Shown one piece after another: positions 1-11,600 of a stretch of DNA of 64,000 bases. A program made the position numbers and the translations under genes. How positions within the stretch are numbered: the stretch's first letter is position 1; each line of letters starts with the position of its first letter. Origin of the DNA: Tetradesmus obliquus (lineage: Eukaryota; Chlorophyta; Chlorophyceae; Sphaeropleales; Scenedesmaceae); the NCBI GenBank assembly GCA_030272155.1, contig CP126194.1, positions 3,339,501-3,403,500 on the forward strand, read 5' to 3'. The notes beneath the pieces are model-generated. The model did not search any database. It was not told the DNA's origin and saw only the letters and a program-made list of their open reading frames with translations.

Positions 1-904
1 TCTGCCCTGCACGAGTGATCAGCTTCAGGTGACCCCCTAGCTGCCTATTGAGCAAGTTGCCCTTTGCCGCCAGTTTGAGCAGCGGATCATGATGATTAGC
101 TTGTAATCGGCAGCCAGTCTGCTGTGTCGGTTGGCAGTGCCGCACAAACTGTGCTGCTGGAGGCTGCTGCTTGCTGCAAAGCATTGTGGCATCAATGGAA
201 CAGGCAGACTAATCATTTACTGACACGTGAGACCATCAGTCTCAACACATGCATGTTACAGATGAGGTGTAACATCAACATGGGTGAAAGGAGCTAAAGG
301 CACAAGCTGCTGGAGCCGAGCAGAGCACGGTCAAGCAAAGTAATTCATCCAACAGCAAGCACGGTCAAGGAATGGAGTTCGTGCAACTGGCTGCAGCCAC
401 CTGGCGATGATCAGGCAGTAACGAACTATTGACGGCATGGCTGTCCTGATCAAGTCAAGGTCAAGCACAGGCGGTGCAGGTTTCAAACTGCCACAAAAGC
501 AGTTGCCCTGCAGACTGTGCTGCATAGCGACTTCACCATAGAACTTCAATCTGCCATGCAAAACACAGAGCCGCTGTACGCCCCAGTCCAACATCTGCCA
601 TGAAATGCAAATTCACCAAAAGCACGTGCATGGGTTTCCGTACAGCGCATCACCGCATGTGCTCGGCCATGAGTGCATGGCTTCAGCTGGTATGTGCAGC
701 AATTGTCATCAGTCACCAGCACAATCGCAGTGCATCATTGATCCTGTCCTTATTCACATTGAAATGATGCAGACTCCAAACACTTCTGACAACGGTGCAA
801 GCTGCGCTCTGTCATAATAGATGTTGCGTTCGACGCAGCATCCTTGCTAGTGGCAAGCTGCGCACATAGCATTTGCCTTTGTGACCTCTGTGCGCTTGGG
901 TCTA
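1..904. other. Left flank, no gene recognised
   Basis: No reading frame here resembles a family I know and none links by good splice signals to the Tubby gene. It probably holds distal 3' untranslated or intergenic sequence. A short (CAG)n tract lies at about 1000-1020, just to the right. TTACA at 256-260 and TGTAA at 267-271 are back-to-back polyadenylation-type motifs on the two strands, so another 3' end could lie left of the window. Confidence 0.4.
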
Positions 905-933
905 TTACAGAACATTCACAGGAAGAATTTACA
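905..933 (-). terminator. Polyadenylation signals (TGTAA) for the Tubby gene
   Basis: Two TTACA words on the + strand (905-909 and 929-933) read TGTAA on the minus strand, 270-300 bases after the Tubby stop codon. TGTAA is the established polyadenylation signal of chlorophyte algae. Use at this place is inferred from position only. Confidence 0.45.
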
Positions 934-1200
934 TCGTATAGCACAGCTTTGAGTCAATGCTTGATAGCGCTGCAGGAAGCAATCACAGTAGTGGTGGGCA
1001 GCAGCAGCAGCAGCAGCAGCAAGGAATCACGTGTTAGTGAACTGCTTGATATACTCATAGAGAGTGCAAAGTACAACCAAGGATCATTAACCAGTTTGCA
1101 TTGTGTGTACGTGTTGTTTGGGTCTTTGGATAAGTGAGAGCAAGCTGCATCCTACAAGACTTAGAGCAGTTGTTAGCATGCCAAGCTGAGTGCAGTCCAG

Positions 1201-4200
1201 TCACAACGCACCTAGTGCAAAGGCCTGCAGCAGGCTCAACGGGTAGCAGAAGTCCAGCGCATACTCTCCATGGCCCTTCTTGCCAAACTGCATGACAAGG
1301 TCGTTGCCCAGCTGGTTGCTGTTGTGGTCCCAGTGCACCAGCTGGAAGTTCTTGGTGCTGAGCTTGGTCACACGGCCCTTGAAGTCCAGGTAGTGCACTG
1401 CACAGCAGCAGATGCAGTGTGAGCACAGAGCAACAGCACATCTACACCACCCTGTGTACTTTGATCTGATGCGAACCCAACCTAAAAATGAACCGGACAA
1501 CAACATCAAGGCAGGTTTGAGCTGACACTAAGATCTGCTGATTCCACCAGGACTCTTTGAGCTATCCTTTGCATGCCCAGCAGGCCCGCACCTTCCTTCA
1601 CGGGGTCGTAGTGCGGCTTCATGGTGTGCAGCATCACCAGGTTGCGCTCCAGCGACATAGGCAGCTCCCGCGCGCGTGCAGCATCCATGCAGGTCAGCAG
1701 GCTGTCATACTGGCCATTGCCAGCAGAGCCGTCCCACGCCTGGTGCAAGACAGCAATGAGCCAGGAGTCTTGTTATGGGTGCAGTTGATAAGCCTACACA
1801 AGCAACATCGTCTGCACGCTGCAGCACAAAGCAGGGCATTGCTGCAGCCACTCTCCTGCAGGCCCTTATTGTGCAATGCAGCTCACAACACAGCTGCTGT
1901 GGCTGTTGCACGTGCTGAATGCAAAGCAACTGCATCTGCGAACAAAAGAACCCAGCAGCTCGCACCTGCATCGCCTCAGGCACAGGCACGCAGGCGGTCA
2001 TGGTGCGCGGGCCTGCCTTGACCTGGTTGATGGTGGGCTTGAAATTCACGGCCAGCAGCTGCGCGTTGAAGCCCTTGTGCAGGACGGGGTCACCGCCCTT
2101 GCCGCACAGCAGGAACTCTGTGCCCAGCACGTTGGCCTTGAGCTGCAGCACACACATGGCAACAGGAGCAGCAGACCACCACAAACATGATGAGTCAGCT
2201 GCTGCGCTAGTGCAATCACGACAACTATGCACAGTGGCTTGCCAGCTTGCAGGAAAGCTGGCGGCACACTTGTGTGTACTTCAGCTGTGCAGACCTAGGA
2301 TTGGCGATTGCATTGGTATTACAGCGCTCTGTCAAAACCCTCAGACGTGTATGGTGCATGGCACATCAGCACAGCACACACATCCAATCCTTCACCTTTC
2401 CGGTCAGCTCTTCATCGCCGCGCGTCACTGCTGCTGCACTGGCCCCAGTGCTGATGAGGTAGCTGCTTGTAGCGCTCTTCTTGCGCCGCCGCGCAACAGC
2501 AAGCAGCTCGTCTGACGACTCCAGCCGCAGCTCAAACGAAGGCGCCATACCCAGCATGCCGTTGATGCGCCGCACGTAACACTGCACGATGCTACTGCTG
2601 GGCCCGGGCAGGTGCAGCGCTGCTAGCTTGTCGCCGCTGCTGACAGCTGCCTTGAACTCAGCTTGCCACTCAGCGGCCGTGCGGCTGGCTGCACTGGCGT
2701 GTCCTGTAGCCAGCAACCTGCAAGCACAACACCAACAGGTTGGATAGGGTGTTATTTGGCGTGACAAACTGCACAGCAGCGCCGTTGGCTGCATGAGAAC
2801 CTTCCCAGGTGACGCTCGTGGTCACCCCTCATTGCAGCAAACGACACGGCACACTATGTTCACTGCTGCATTCTATTTCGACACAAGCGGACACACACAC
2901 CTGGTGGCCTTGCCTGCAGGCCGCTGTGCCACCGCTGAGTTGCCGCTGCTGCCAGGTGCTGTGAAGGATGAGGTTGAAGAGGAGATGGCCACTACCCGCT
3001 GCTCTTCAGGCTCCTTGAACGCTTCTATTACGGTAGCACTGCTGCCAGGTGCTGAGGCGTGACCAGTTCTGCAGAGCATCACACAGGACTGGGTGCTTGA
3101 AAGCCTCGATGGACGCAATGGCTTTGCTCAAAGGAACTTGGAGAACTTGTGCAAAATGGGGCAGCACATGCCTTACTGCCTGCATAATGCCCATGATTAC
3201 ACACGTGTACGCGCAGAGTAATGGCAGATGCATATGCTGTTGCTGCTGTTGCTGTCGCTGTTGCCGGACACGCCTGTTTCACTGCTTGAGCTGGCAATGT
3301 GTGCACAAGGTGCACTTTCAACTTCAACTACTCACAGCCTGTCTCGCAGCTTGGACATGCCGCTAGGAGATGCCCGGCCTGTAGGGGTGCTGCTGCCGCT
3401 TGAGCCGCCCATGAGGTTGTTATGCTGTGCTACAAAAGGCTGGGCTGCAAGCACAGCTGCGCCTGGAGAGCCAGGCCTGCCGGAGACGCCTGCAGCTTGA
3501 TTGTATGCTGCGCTGCTGAATCCCTGCTGAACGGCTGGTGGCGTGACAGGCTTGCCCATTCTGCTGTTGTAATCAGCTGTGACACATGCAGTTGCGCTGC
3601 AGTTGGGGTTGTCGAATTCTAAGTCCTGCATCTCTCTCTCCAGTGCCTCAGCTGGGCTCAAGCGTGGAGGCGTGTTGGCTGCACAGTGGGTGCATACAGG
3701 TGCATATGACAGTGATACATTGACTCAACAGCAAGCACTTGATTGTTTGCACCAAGGGCGAGAACAAAGCAGAACATGTGCCACGGTCTGAACCGCACGC
3801 GACCTGTAGTTAAGCCCTTTAGTCAGCAACTGATGTTCAAACTCACATGACCGCAACTTGCTTGGTGTCCACGACCTGGGAGCTGGTGCGTCTATGGCTG
3901 CTGCTTTCCCTGCCGCTGGCGGAGCTGCTGTCCAGCTGCTGCTGCTGACAACAGGCTCTGCTTTCATGCTGAACCCATTGCTACCGGCTGAGTATTGTGC
4001 TGCCTGCTTTACGGCAACTGGACTGTAGCTAGGTGGGGCCTGGTAGCTTGGAGGCTGGGTCGGGCTGCTGTATGTTGGCTGACTGAGCTGCTGCGGTGAG
4101 CTTGCTGCTGGGCTCTGCAAAGTACAACGCAGTATGCGGTGGTATCAACATTCATGGCAAGAAGGCATGCATAAGGAAGCCTCAATCATTTCATGCATCG

Positions 4201-4354
4201 TTCAAGCTCATCAAGCTCACTTGCATTTGCATATGCCATGGATGCGAGCTTTCAAGTGAGATGCACTGCTGCTGGTTGTGGTGGTGCTATGCTGACTGGC
4301 ATAAGTGCAACAGCAGCGCCTCACCCCAACACGAGCCCTCTGCCTGGTAGCCAT
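1201..4354 (-). CDS. Tubby-like protein (TULP family)
   Basis: Spliced model, minus strand, eight exons: 4354-4325, 4114-3847, 3678-3336, 3068-2901, 2717-2396, 2142-1966, 1739-1592, 1397-1201. All junctions are GT-AG and keep phase; product about 550 aa. Residues 1-300 are low-complexity (Ser/Pro/Ala/Gln). The C-terminal half is a Tubby domain: SIVQCYVRRINGM, then basic RRRKKSATSSYLIS, then GKLKANVLGTEFLLCGKGGD, then VMLHTMKPHYDP, and the family-typical end with FKGRVTKLSTKNFQLV, QFGKKGHGEYALDF and YPLSLLQAFA. Tubby domains form a beta-barrel around a helix, bind phosphoinositides at membranes, and in ciliates/flagellates serve ciliary trafficking; the role here is not shown. The start is the only ATG in the first exon (MATRQRARVG), but the frame stays open upstream, so a further 5' exon is possible. 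Confidence 0.92.
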
Positions 4355-5157
4355 ATCGTAGCTGCTGTTGCGGGTGCTGGCCGCGCCAGGTCCAGCCTGA
4401 CTGCAGCACAGCTGCTTTCGCGCGCCTTCGCGTCCCTGTCCAGCCCTTTTGCTGTTTTCACATACGCATGTCAATTGAGAAAGCAAACGAAAATTTAAAC
4501 AGTTCTCAACACCCCAGCCTGTCTTACGAGGTCACAGGGTGAAAGTGCACTGTGGTTCGCCTTTTGCACACTCAGGACGTTCAAAAGCAATCAGGCAAAG
4601 CAAACACCCTGCGCTGCGGGTTCTGCGGGTTCTACTATTAAACTGGTTGCTGCTAACGCCGCGCACCACCTGCGTGTCTTGGCAGAGCAGTGCTCATCAC
4701 CATTGTCATCACAGTACTGCCTGGCAGTGCCAGGGTACAGGAGTGTTCAATTGGACACAAAGATAACACTGCCTGGCAGGGCCACATCAAGCCCAAGTGT
4801 CGTATGCCATAGCCATGCATTAAGGTGTACCGTCTGTCTACAAGTGGACCAGATCCACGACCAGATCCAGTGACTTGAAGACGAAGCAACCCCATCAAGT
4901 CAGTATGATCATCAGGCAACACATGCAGGAGACAGATGTACACCGTCACCAAGCATTGAGTTGATTAAGTTCATCAAGGTCATCATGCTGCGCAGTTGTC
5001 CCGTATGGCCAGAGCATGAGCACACAGATGCGCACCTGCACAGGTGTGCATGCTCAAATGTCCATGGCTTCCACCCAATGGCGCACCCACTCACACACAC
5101 CCACTCCCCGCTGGTCAAACAAAACAGCGACAGCAGCGGCTAGCCATTTTTGCACTC
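4355..5157. other. Intergenic: Tubby 5' side / HIRIP3 3' side
   Basis: An 803-base interval between the Tubby start and the chaperone stop, both on the minus strand. It should hold the Tubby promoter and the chaperone 3' untranslated region. I found no TTACA motif here for the chaperone. A possible 5' untranslated exon boundary of Tubby lies near 4450-4460 (acceptor-like AAAACAG on the minus strand). Confidence 0.4.
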
Positions 5158-8100
5158 TCAATCGTCATCCATCACATCCTCAAAGTCGCTCTCCTCCTCC
5201 TCGTCCTCTTCCTGCTGCAGCTCTTCCTGCTCCTCCTCGGCTGCCTGCTCCTCTGCAATCTCCTCATCATCGCCCTCGCTGCTGTCCACTACAGCCTTGC
5301 GGGCCTCCTTCTGCTTGCTGCCGGCTGCTGGTGACTTGGCTGCCGGCTTAGCCTCTGCCTCACCGTCACTGTCATCGTCATCTAACACCAGCTGCTTGGT
5401 GCCCGCGCGTGGCCGCTGCTGCTGCTGCTCCTCAGCATCACTGTCATCCCCAGCGCTGCCACTGCTTCCCTCAGCACCATCGTCTGAGTCAGCTGCTGCT
5501 GCTGCTGCTTTCTGCTTGGCAGCCGCTGCACCAGCACCTGCCCGCTTCCCAGCAGCAGCTGCAGCACGCTGCTTTGGCTGTGGCTTGCTTGCAGGAACCT
5601 CCTCGTCATCGTCAGCATCTCCCAAGTCGCTGTCAGCAGCTGCATCCTCACTCTCGCTGCCGCCGTCACTGCCGTCTCCGTCGCTGTCAGCTGCTGCCGG
5701 CTTGCTGCGCTGCTTCTTCTTCGCCTTCTGCTGCTGCTGCTTGCGCTTGCCTGCTGCTGCCTTGCTGCGCTTGCCAGCACCCTCATCATCTGAGCCCAGC
5801 AGCTCATCAGATTCTGAGCCGCTGCCTGACTCAGACTCCTCGTCCTCCTCTTCCTCACTGGCATCCGAGTCAGCCGCAGGCTTCAGGATGCTCCTGCAAG
5901 CAGAACAGGCAGCAGACAGCAGGGGCAGGCAGCAGCATGTAAGCTGGCAGCAGCAGCTTTAGAGGCGCATGTATAAACAGAACTCACTCTGAACCACAGC
6001 TGTGCCTGCACAGGTGCAGCCCTGATAATGCCTAATGCAGACACGCTCTGAACAAAGACGAGCAACATGTACTTTCCTGCAAGTATGCTGCCATCTTAAA
6101 AGAACGCTTTTGCATCCCAGCCCTCCATGCACAGCACTTCTCCAGCAACCTGCCATCTCCCTTTTGCACTCACTTGCTCCGCCCGCCTACAACCCTGCTC
6201 ATCAAAAACATTCACAACCAAGCAGCTGAAATCCCCACCCCAAGCTTAAATCGCCCGCTCACTTGTAGTCAATGCGCGCTGCTGCGCGCCGGCTGGGCCG
6301 CCCGCCGTCCTCGCTGATGATGTTGCTCATGTCGATGCCCTCCAGGTCCCTGCTCAGCTCCAGCTTGGCCTTCACACGGGCCAGCGCAGCAGAGTCAGAG
6401 CTGGTGCTAAGCCCCTGCCTGGCAAGCAGCTCCTGCAGCGCACTTATCAGCGCCGCCTCACCCTTGTTCTGCAGCAAAGAACAGGTAAGGCAAGCAGCAG
6501 GGCGGAACATGGGCTTGTGAGTAGGATAAATACATGAGGGCGGGTGTTCGCCACTGCAAGCAGAGATGAATGCGTGTTTGATTAGAGGGATGAGGTTGCG
6601 GTGCAAGAGCAGTAGCGGCGTGCCTCTGCTGTCAGCATGGGTGCGCGCATGCCAGCGTGTGCGCCTCTTGCACATGGGCAGCGCAAAACACCCATTGCAC
6701 TGCCAAAGGGCAGCCTGCACTTTGTTACGGCGTGCTCCATGTATCGCTGCTGCTGTTGCAGTTTCATCACTATCCAGATCAACACGGCAGCTCTCCTGCA
6801 TTCCAACCTGAAGACGCTAATAGCAGCACCAGCACCAGCAGCAGCGCGCACCTTGACATACACGCTGGGCCCAATTGTAATGCCAGCTGCCCTGCACATG
6901 CGCCGCAGCTTCTCCACCTTGGGCCCATACTTGCTGCCGCCACTGGCTGCTGCTGCTGCCTTGCTGCCTCGGCTTGCAGGAGCATTCTTGCTGCCTCGCC
7001 GCTTGGCGGTTGGCGCCTCTTCAAAACCATCCTCGCTGTCTGCTGCTGCATCGTCGCTGTCGCTGCCAGCTGCTGCTGTCTTGCGCTTCTGCAGCGGCAC
7101 AAGAAAGCACACAAACATGCTAAACGACTTTGAAAACTCCATGTTAACAAACAAGTATGCAGTGGCGGTCAGCAACCTGTCAAACACAGCTGATGACATG
7201 CAGCGCAGCGATGGCCTGATGACTCCAACAGCGCACAGACAGGGCCATTCTGCTGCTGCTGCTTGCAGGACGGCAACGCACCCTCGCAGGAGAGTCATAC
7301 GGCTGGCATGCTGCCTTCAAACGTGGACCAGCTGCATTAGGCCTGAACTCGGGTGTGACTGCGTTCACGTGCGTTGCCGGAATCCACAACAATCTACAAC
7401 CCGACACGCCCAAGGCAAGCCTATGTCACGGGCTCACAACCTCAGCCTGCGATATTGGCCAGTGTTGCTGCAACAACCACCATTCGGCTGTGCACGCTGC
7501 CGGCCTCAATCTGGCCTACCCACCTTGATTGCAGGCTGGCTTGCCTTCTTTGCCTGCTGCTTCCTGCGTGGCGCATCAAAGTCATCTTCAGCTGCATCCT
7601 CCTGCTGCTGCTTGCTGCGCTTCTGTCCACTGGCCTTGTCATTTGTAGATGCTGCTGCTGCCTCTTTCTTGGCTGGCTTGGCGGCATCCTGCTGCTCTGC
7701 GGCTGCCTCGCTCTTCTGGAACACGATCTGAAAGCAACATAGGGAGGTGTGACGGCACCGCTGGCACCATAGTGTAGTACTACAGGTGTGATATGCAGGA
7801 ATGACTGGTGCAGGCAGGCAGATGCCGTTCCTGTCAGTGCCACTCGATACACACAATGCATCAGCAGTACCGCAGCTACCAGTTGCTATCATCCAGTACC
7901 TTTTCTGTAGTGCAGCATAGGCTAAGACAGGGTGGCGGCGCTCGCAACTGGGTATATTCAAGACAGCAGTGCTAACAACGTGCACAAACTTGCTGACGTT
8001 TGACTAGTAATGCATGAGCAAGCACCTGCGAGCTAGAACTCAGCAGCACTCCAACTTGGAGGCTTGCCAAGTTGGCAAGCCACACTAGCAGCAGCAGTAC

Positions 8101-8363
8101 GCACCTGATCCACCAGTGCTGTGACCACGTCCTTCTGCTCGTCCAACTGCTTCTTTTCCAGCCCCAAATCACCTTCAATCAACCGTCTAACGGCCTTCAT
8201 ACTCAGCACCCTGTACATACACCCAGGAATTTGCGTGGGTTGGCAGGCGTGCACAACAATGGACGTCACCTGCAATGACTGAAGGGAAAACTCACTGTGC
8301 ATCCTTCAAAAACTGAGTCTTCCGGGCACGAATTGCACCGGCTATCTGAGTTTCGCTTGCCAT
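5158..8363 (-). CDS. HIRIP3/CHZ1-like histone chaperone with N-terminal DEK-C-like domain
   Basis: Six exons on the minus strand: 8363-8296, 8210-8105, 7727-7524, 7088-6852, 6468-6263, 5893-5158; about 518 aa. Residues about 20-58 (VLSMKAVRRLIEGDLGL then KKQLDEQKDVVTALVDQ) match the DEK C-terminal-type helical domain. Residues about 185-215 (KLRRMCRAAGITIGPSVYVK) match the HIRIP3 motif. Residues about 255-273 (LEGIDMSNII, then GRPSRRAAARIDYK) are the CHZ motif that binds H2A-H2B or H2A.Z-H2B dimers. The last 245 residues are acidic/basic low-complexity ending in a Glu/Asp-rich tail, as expected of a histone chaperone. The role is nuclear histone binding or deposition by family knowledge. The start ATG is followed by ASETQIAGAIRARKTQFLKD and lies 256 bases from the divergent aminotransferase. 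Confidence 0.82.
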
Positions 8364-8618
8364 GGCTGCCTGCCGGGTGGAAAGCTGGCGCTATCCTCTG
8401 CACGTCGAACAACTATATAGTAGTGCCGGTGAGTCTGCAGCATTCAACGTCAGTAGCGTTTAAAAGAACGCAATGATATATGAAAGTGGGGACTACTGTG
8501 TCTTCAACTTGAACTCGCTTGAATTCACGTCATATGACAGTAAGTAACACAGCAGTGGTTTCTTGAACGTTTATTTGAGATTGCTGACCTGTCAGTCCCT
8601 TAATCTCTACTCTGCATC
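8364..8618. promoter_or_regulatory. Divergent promoter, HIRIP3-like / aminotransferase
   Basis: Only 255 bases separate the two start codons, which point away from each other. A TATATAG word lies near 8412-8418. Compact head-to-head pairs are common in green algae. Shared regulation is inferred from spacing only. Confidence 0.5.
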
Positions 8619-11600
8619 ATGCATTTAAAGCTACGGTGTCAGACGCTCGCCTTCCCAGGCTGTGATATGCGCATCGCTGCACGCACTGCTGCTGCTGCTG
8701 CTGCCACGGCAGGAAGGCGCCTACATCCAGCCAGCGTTGCTGCTTGCAGCACCTCTTGCGCAGCAGCCAGCAGTATGGCAGAATCTAAGCTACCCAGCAT
8801 TCAGCTGAGCGAGTTTACGCAGCGACAACTGGATTCTGATGTTATCGACTTCTCTGCTGGCCAGGCAAGCACAGTGCTGGAAAAACTGCATTTGCAGCCT
8901 GCCTCACACTGTCAGGGCTTCCGTTCCAATGCATCACTTGGCACTGTGTTTGTGAAACAGTATTGTGTGCCAGCTGCAGTGCTCGATTGTTGGTGCTCTG
9001 CACGCAACCCCGTACATTGGACGCACACCCGGACCAACCAACAGCAGCAGCGTCCAGCACACATCAAGCTCTCTGCACCCTTCATCCCTGGCAACCATAA
9101 CCCCGACCTCAGCTGTTGTATGCGAACGTTTAAAACAACTGCACCTGCAGCCTGGGCCGCGGCTGCTGCCCCTGGACATGGTAGCTGCTGGTGCTGCACA
9201 CCGCTTCACTGGGGCGGCTGCAGACCCATACATCCTCCAGTGAGCAATGAAACGGCAGGCGTTACAGCATGCACCAGCAAAAGAGGCTGTGATGCATTGC
9301 TTTTGCATAGGCTGTTTAGCAGTTGTGAACAACTCGAGCATGCTGCTGGAGATATGCCAGCAGCAGCAGCGGCAGCAGCAGCAGCAGCAGAAAGACATTT
9401 CTTCGACCACAAGCGGACGCGTATGTCTGCAACCGCAGCTGATTTGCAAGCCGCAACTTTCAATGTGTGACGCAGGTATGGCACTGTGCAGGGCTATAGC
9501 TCATTCCGCCACTGCCTGGCTGCCTTCCTGAGTGACGCAACACAGCACAAGGTTGACCCTGATGAGCTGCTCATCACAGCAGGTGCGCTGGCAATTGACA
9601 TGACAATTTGTGGATGTTGAACACAGTGCTGCAAGGAGCCAGCGGCACAAAAGTGTGCGGGAGCACTGCTCATCAGATCACACTCTGCCGCCCTGCAGGC
9701 GTGTCTCACGGGCTGGACCTGGCCTGTCGGCTACTGGCCAGCCCGGGTGATGCTGTGCTGGTGGAGGCGCCAACATACTTCCTGGCAGGAGACATCCTGC
9801 GGCAGGCAGGCCTGACGCTGGTGAGGCTCTGCTTTCATCACGCTGCTGCTGCCGCTGCTGCTGCTGCTGGTGGTGGTGGTGCAAGAAGTAGCGTTGCCGC
9901 TGCCACTTGCTGAAGTGCTGGACATGAACCGGCAGGTCTGCAGCAGCGCCGGCGCAGCTGGGCTTTGAGCTACTGTGGCAGCTGTGCTTGCACTGCGTCT
10001 TGATTGGCAGCGGACTGACGTGATAGCGGCTGCAATGCAGGTGCCTGTGCCCACCTGCGATGATGGGCTGGATGTGGATGCACTGGAGGTGATGCTGCAG
10101 CAGCAGCAGAGCCCCAGGTGGGACCAAGCACTGACATATATCTATCACATCCTACACCAATGCAGGCACTGGATTAGGATGTGTAAGTAGGCAGCTGGTA
10201 GTGCATCGCTAAGAACCCAGGTGTGACAGGAACCCTGGTGCATGCAGCATCGAGTTGGTTGTGGATTATGTGGATAACAGATAGACAAGCAGCCGCATGT
10301 CTCGAGCTTGTGTCCGCACTGCTGATGGTCCTCTCTTGTGCATGGCACGGGGTAAATGAGTGTGAGGTGTATTTCCTCTGCCCTGCAGGCCCAAGCTGCT
10401 GTATACCATCCCCATCCACAACAATCCAGCAGGTACGCCTGTGCACTGCTGATGCTTGTGGAGATGGCAGCTGCTGTACGACTTTCTCTGACGTACACTT
10501 GCTCAACAAGCCTGCTTCCAGAGCCATGGAGTTGCCCCTTGTATTTGCTACAGCTGATAGGCAGTGAAACAGCGTCAAGCAGGCAACCTAGCATCACATG
10601 ACGGCTGCTGTCATCACATACCCTGCCTGCAGGCACCACCATACCTCTGGCTAAGCGCCAGCAGCTGCTGCGGCTGGCACACCGACATGACTTCACAATC
10701 GTTGCGGATGAAGTGTACCAGCTGCTAAGCTTCCCAGGTGATCCGTTGATTGCAAACACCAGCAACGAAAGCAGCAGCAGTATGCACGTGGCAGCACATG
10801 CTGCTGCACACATGTTGCATCATGGGGTGTGTGGGTACACAGTTTGACTGGTCATGTTGGTAACATGCTGTTTGCATTGAGCAACACAGAGCAAGACACC
10901 ACTGCTGCATGGCAAAAGCCTTTGCCCTGCAAGGAGTAAAATAGGGTCGTACTACTGGTACGTAGTACGCTGTATGTGTGGCATCAACACGCAAATACCC
11001 TCCATGCCACTGCAGACTCGCCTGAGCCACCGCCACCTATGAAGGTTGTGGAGCAGCAGATGCTGCAACAGGGGCTGCTGGATGGCCTGGCAAGCAGCAG
11101 CAGCAGCAGCAGCCGCCAAGATGCCAATGGTGGCAGTATCAGCAATGGTGCGGGCGGCAGTTCTGGCAGCCAGCCCCAGGGCTGTGAGCGTGTTGTGTCT
11201 ATGGGCAGCTTCTCCAAGATCATGGCACCTGGCATGCGGTTGGGGTGAGTTCTGCTGAAGGCCAGCTTCGAAAAAGCCCTTGTTGAAACGGTAATGCCGA
11301 GCATCTGTAGCGCCAGTGCTATGGGTGTGCTGCATGCTTGCATTGCACGGATGCCTTCATCACCCGACCTGCCTGCATGTACGTAATGGAGGGCATGCAC
11401 CATGTGCTGCACAGGCTTGCCAGAACAGAGACATCTATGCCTGCCGTCAACACCAATAATCCTTATGGCTGCTTGGCTCCTGCTTACAGGCATTGTCCTG
11501 CAAGCTATGCACCCTGCTCAACAGTTGTAGTTGCAATCACTTTTTGCGGTCGCACAACAACATCACCAGCATCTCCTGCAAGTCCTGGCCCAACCTACAC

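Noticed and set aside
5150-5962. Long + strand poly-Ser frame (270 codons) over the HIRIP3-like gene
   Set aside because: Shadow of the acidic Asp/Ser/Ala-coding last exon; no splice signals or motif on that strand.
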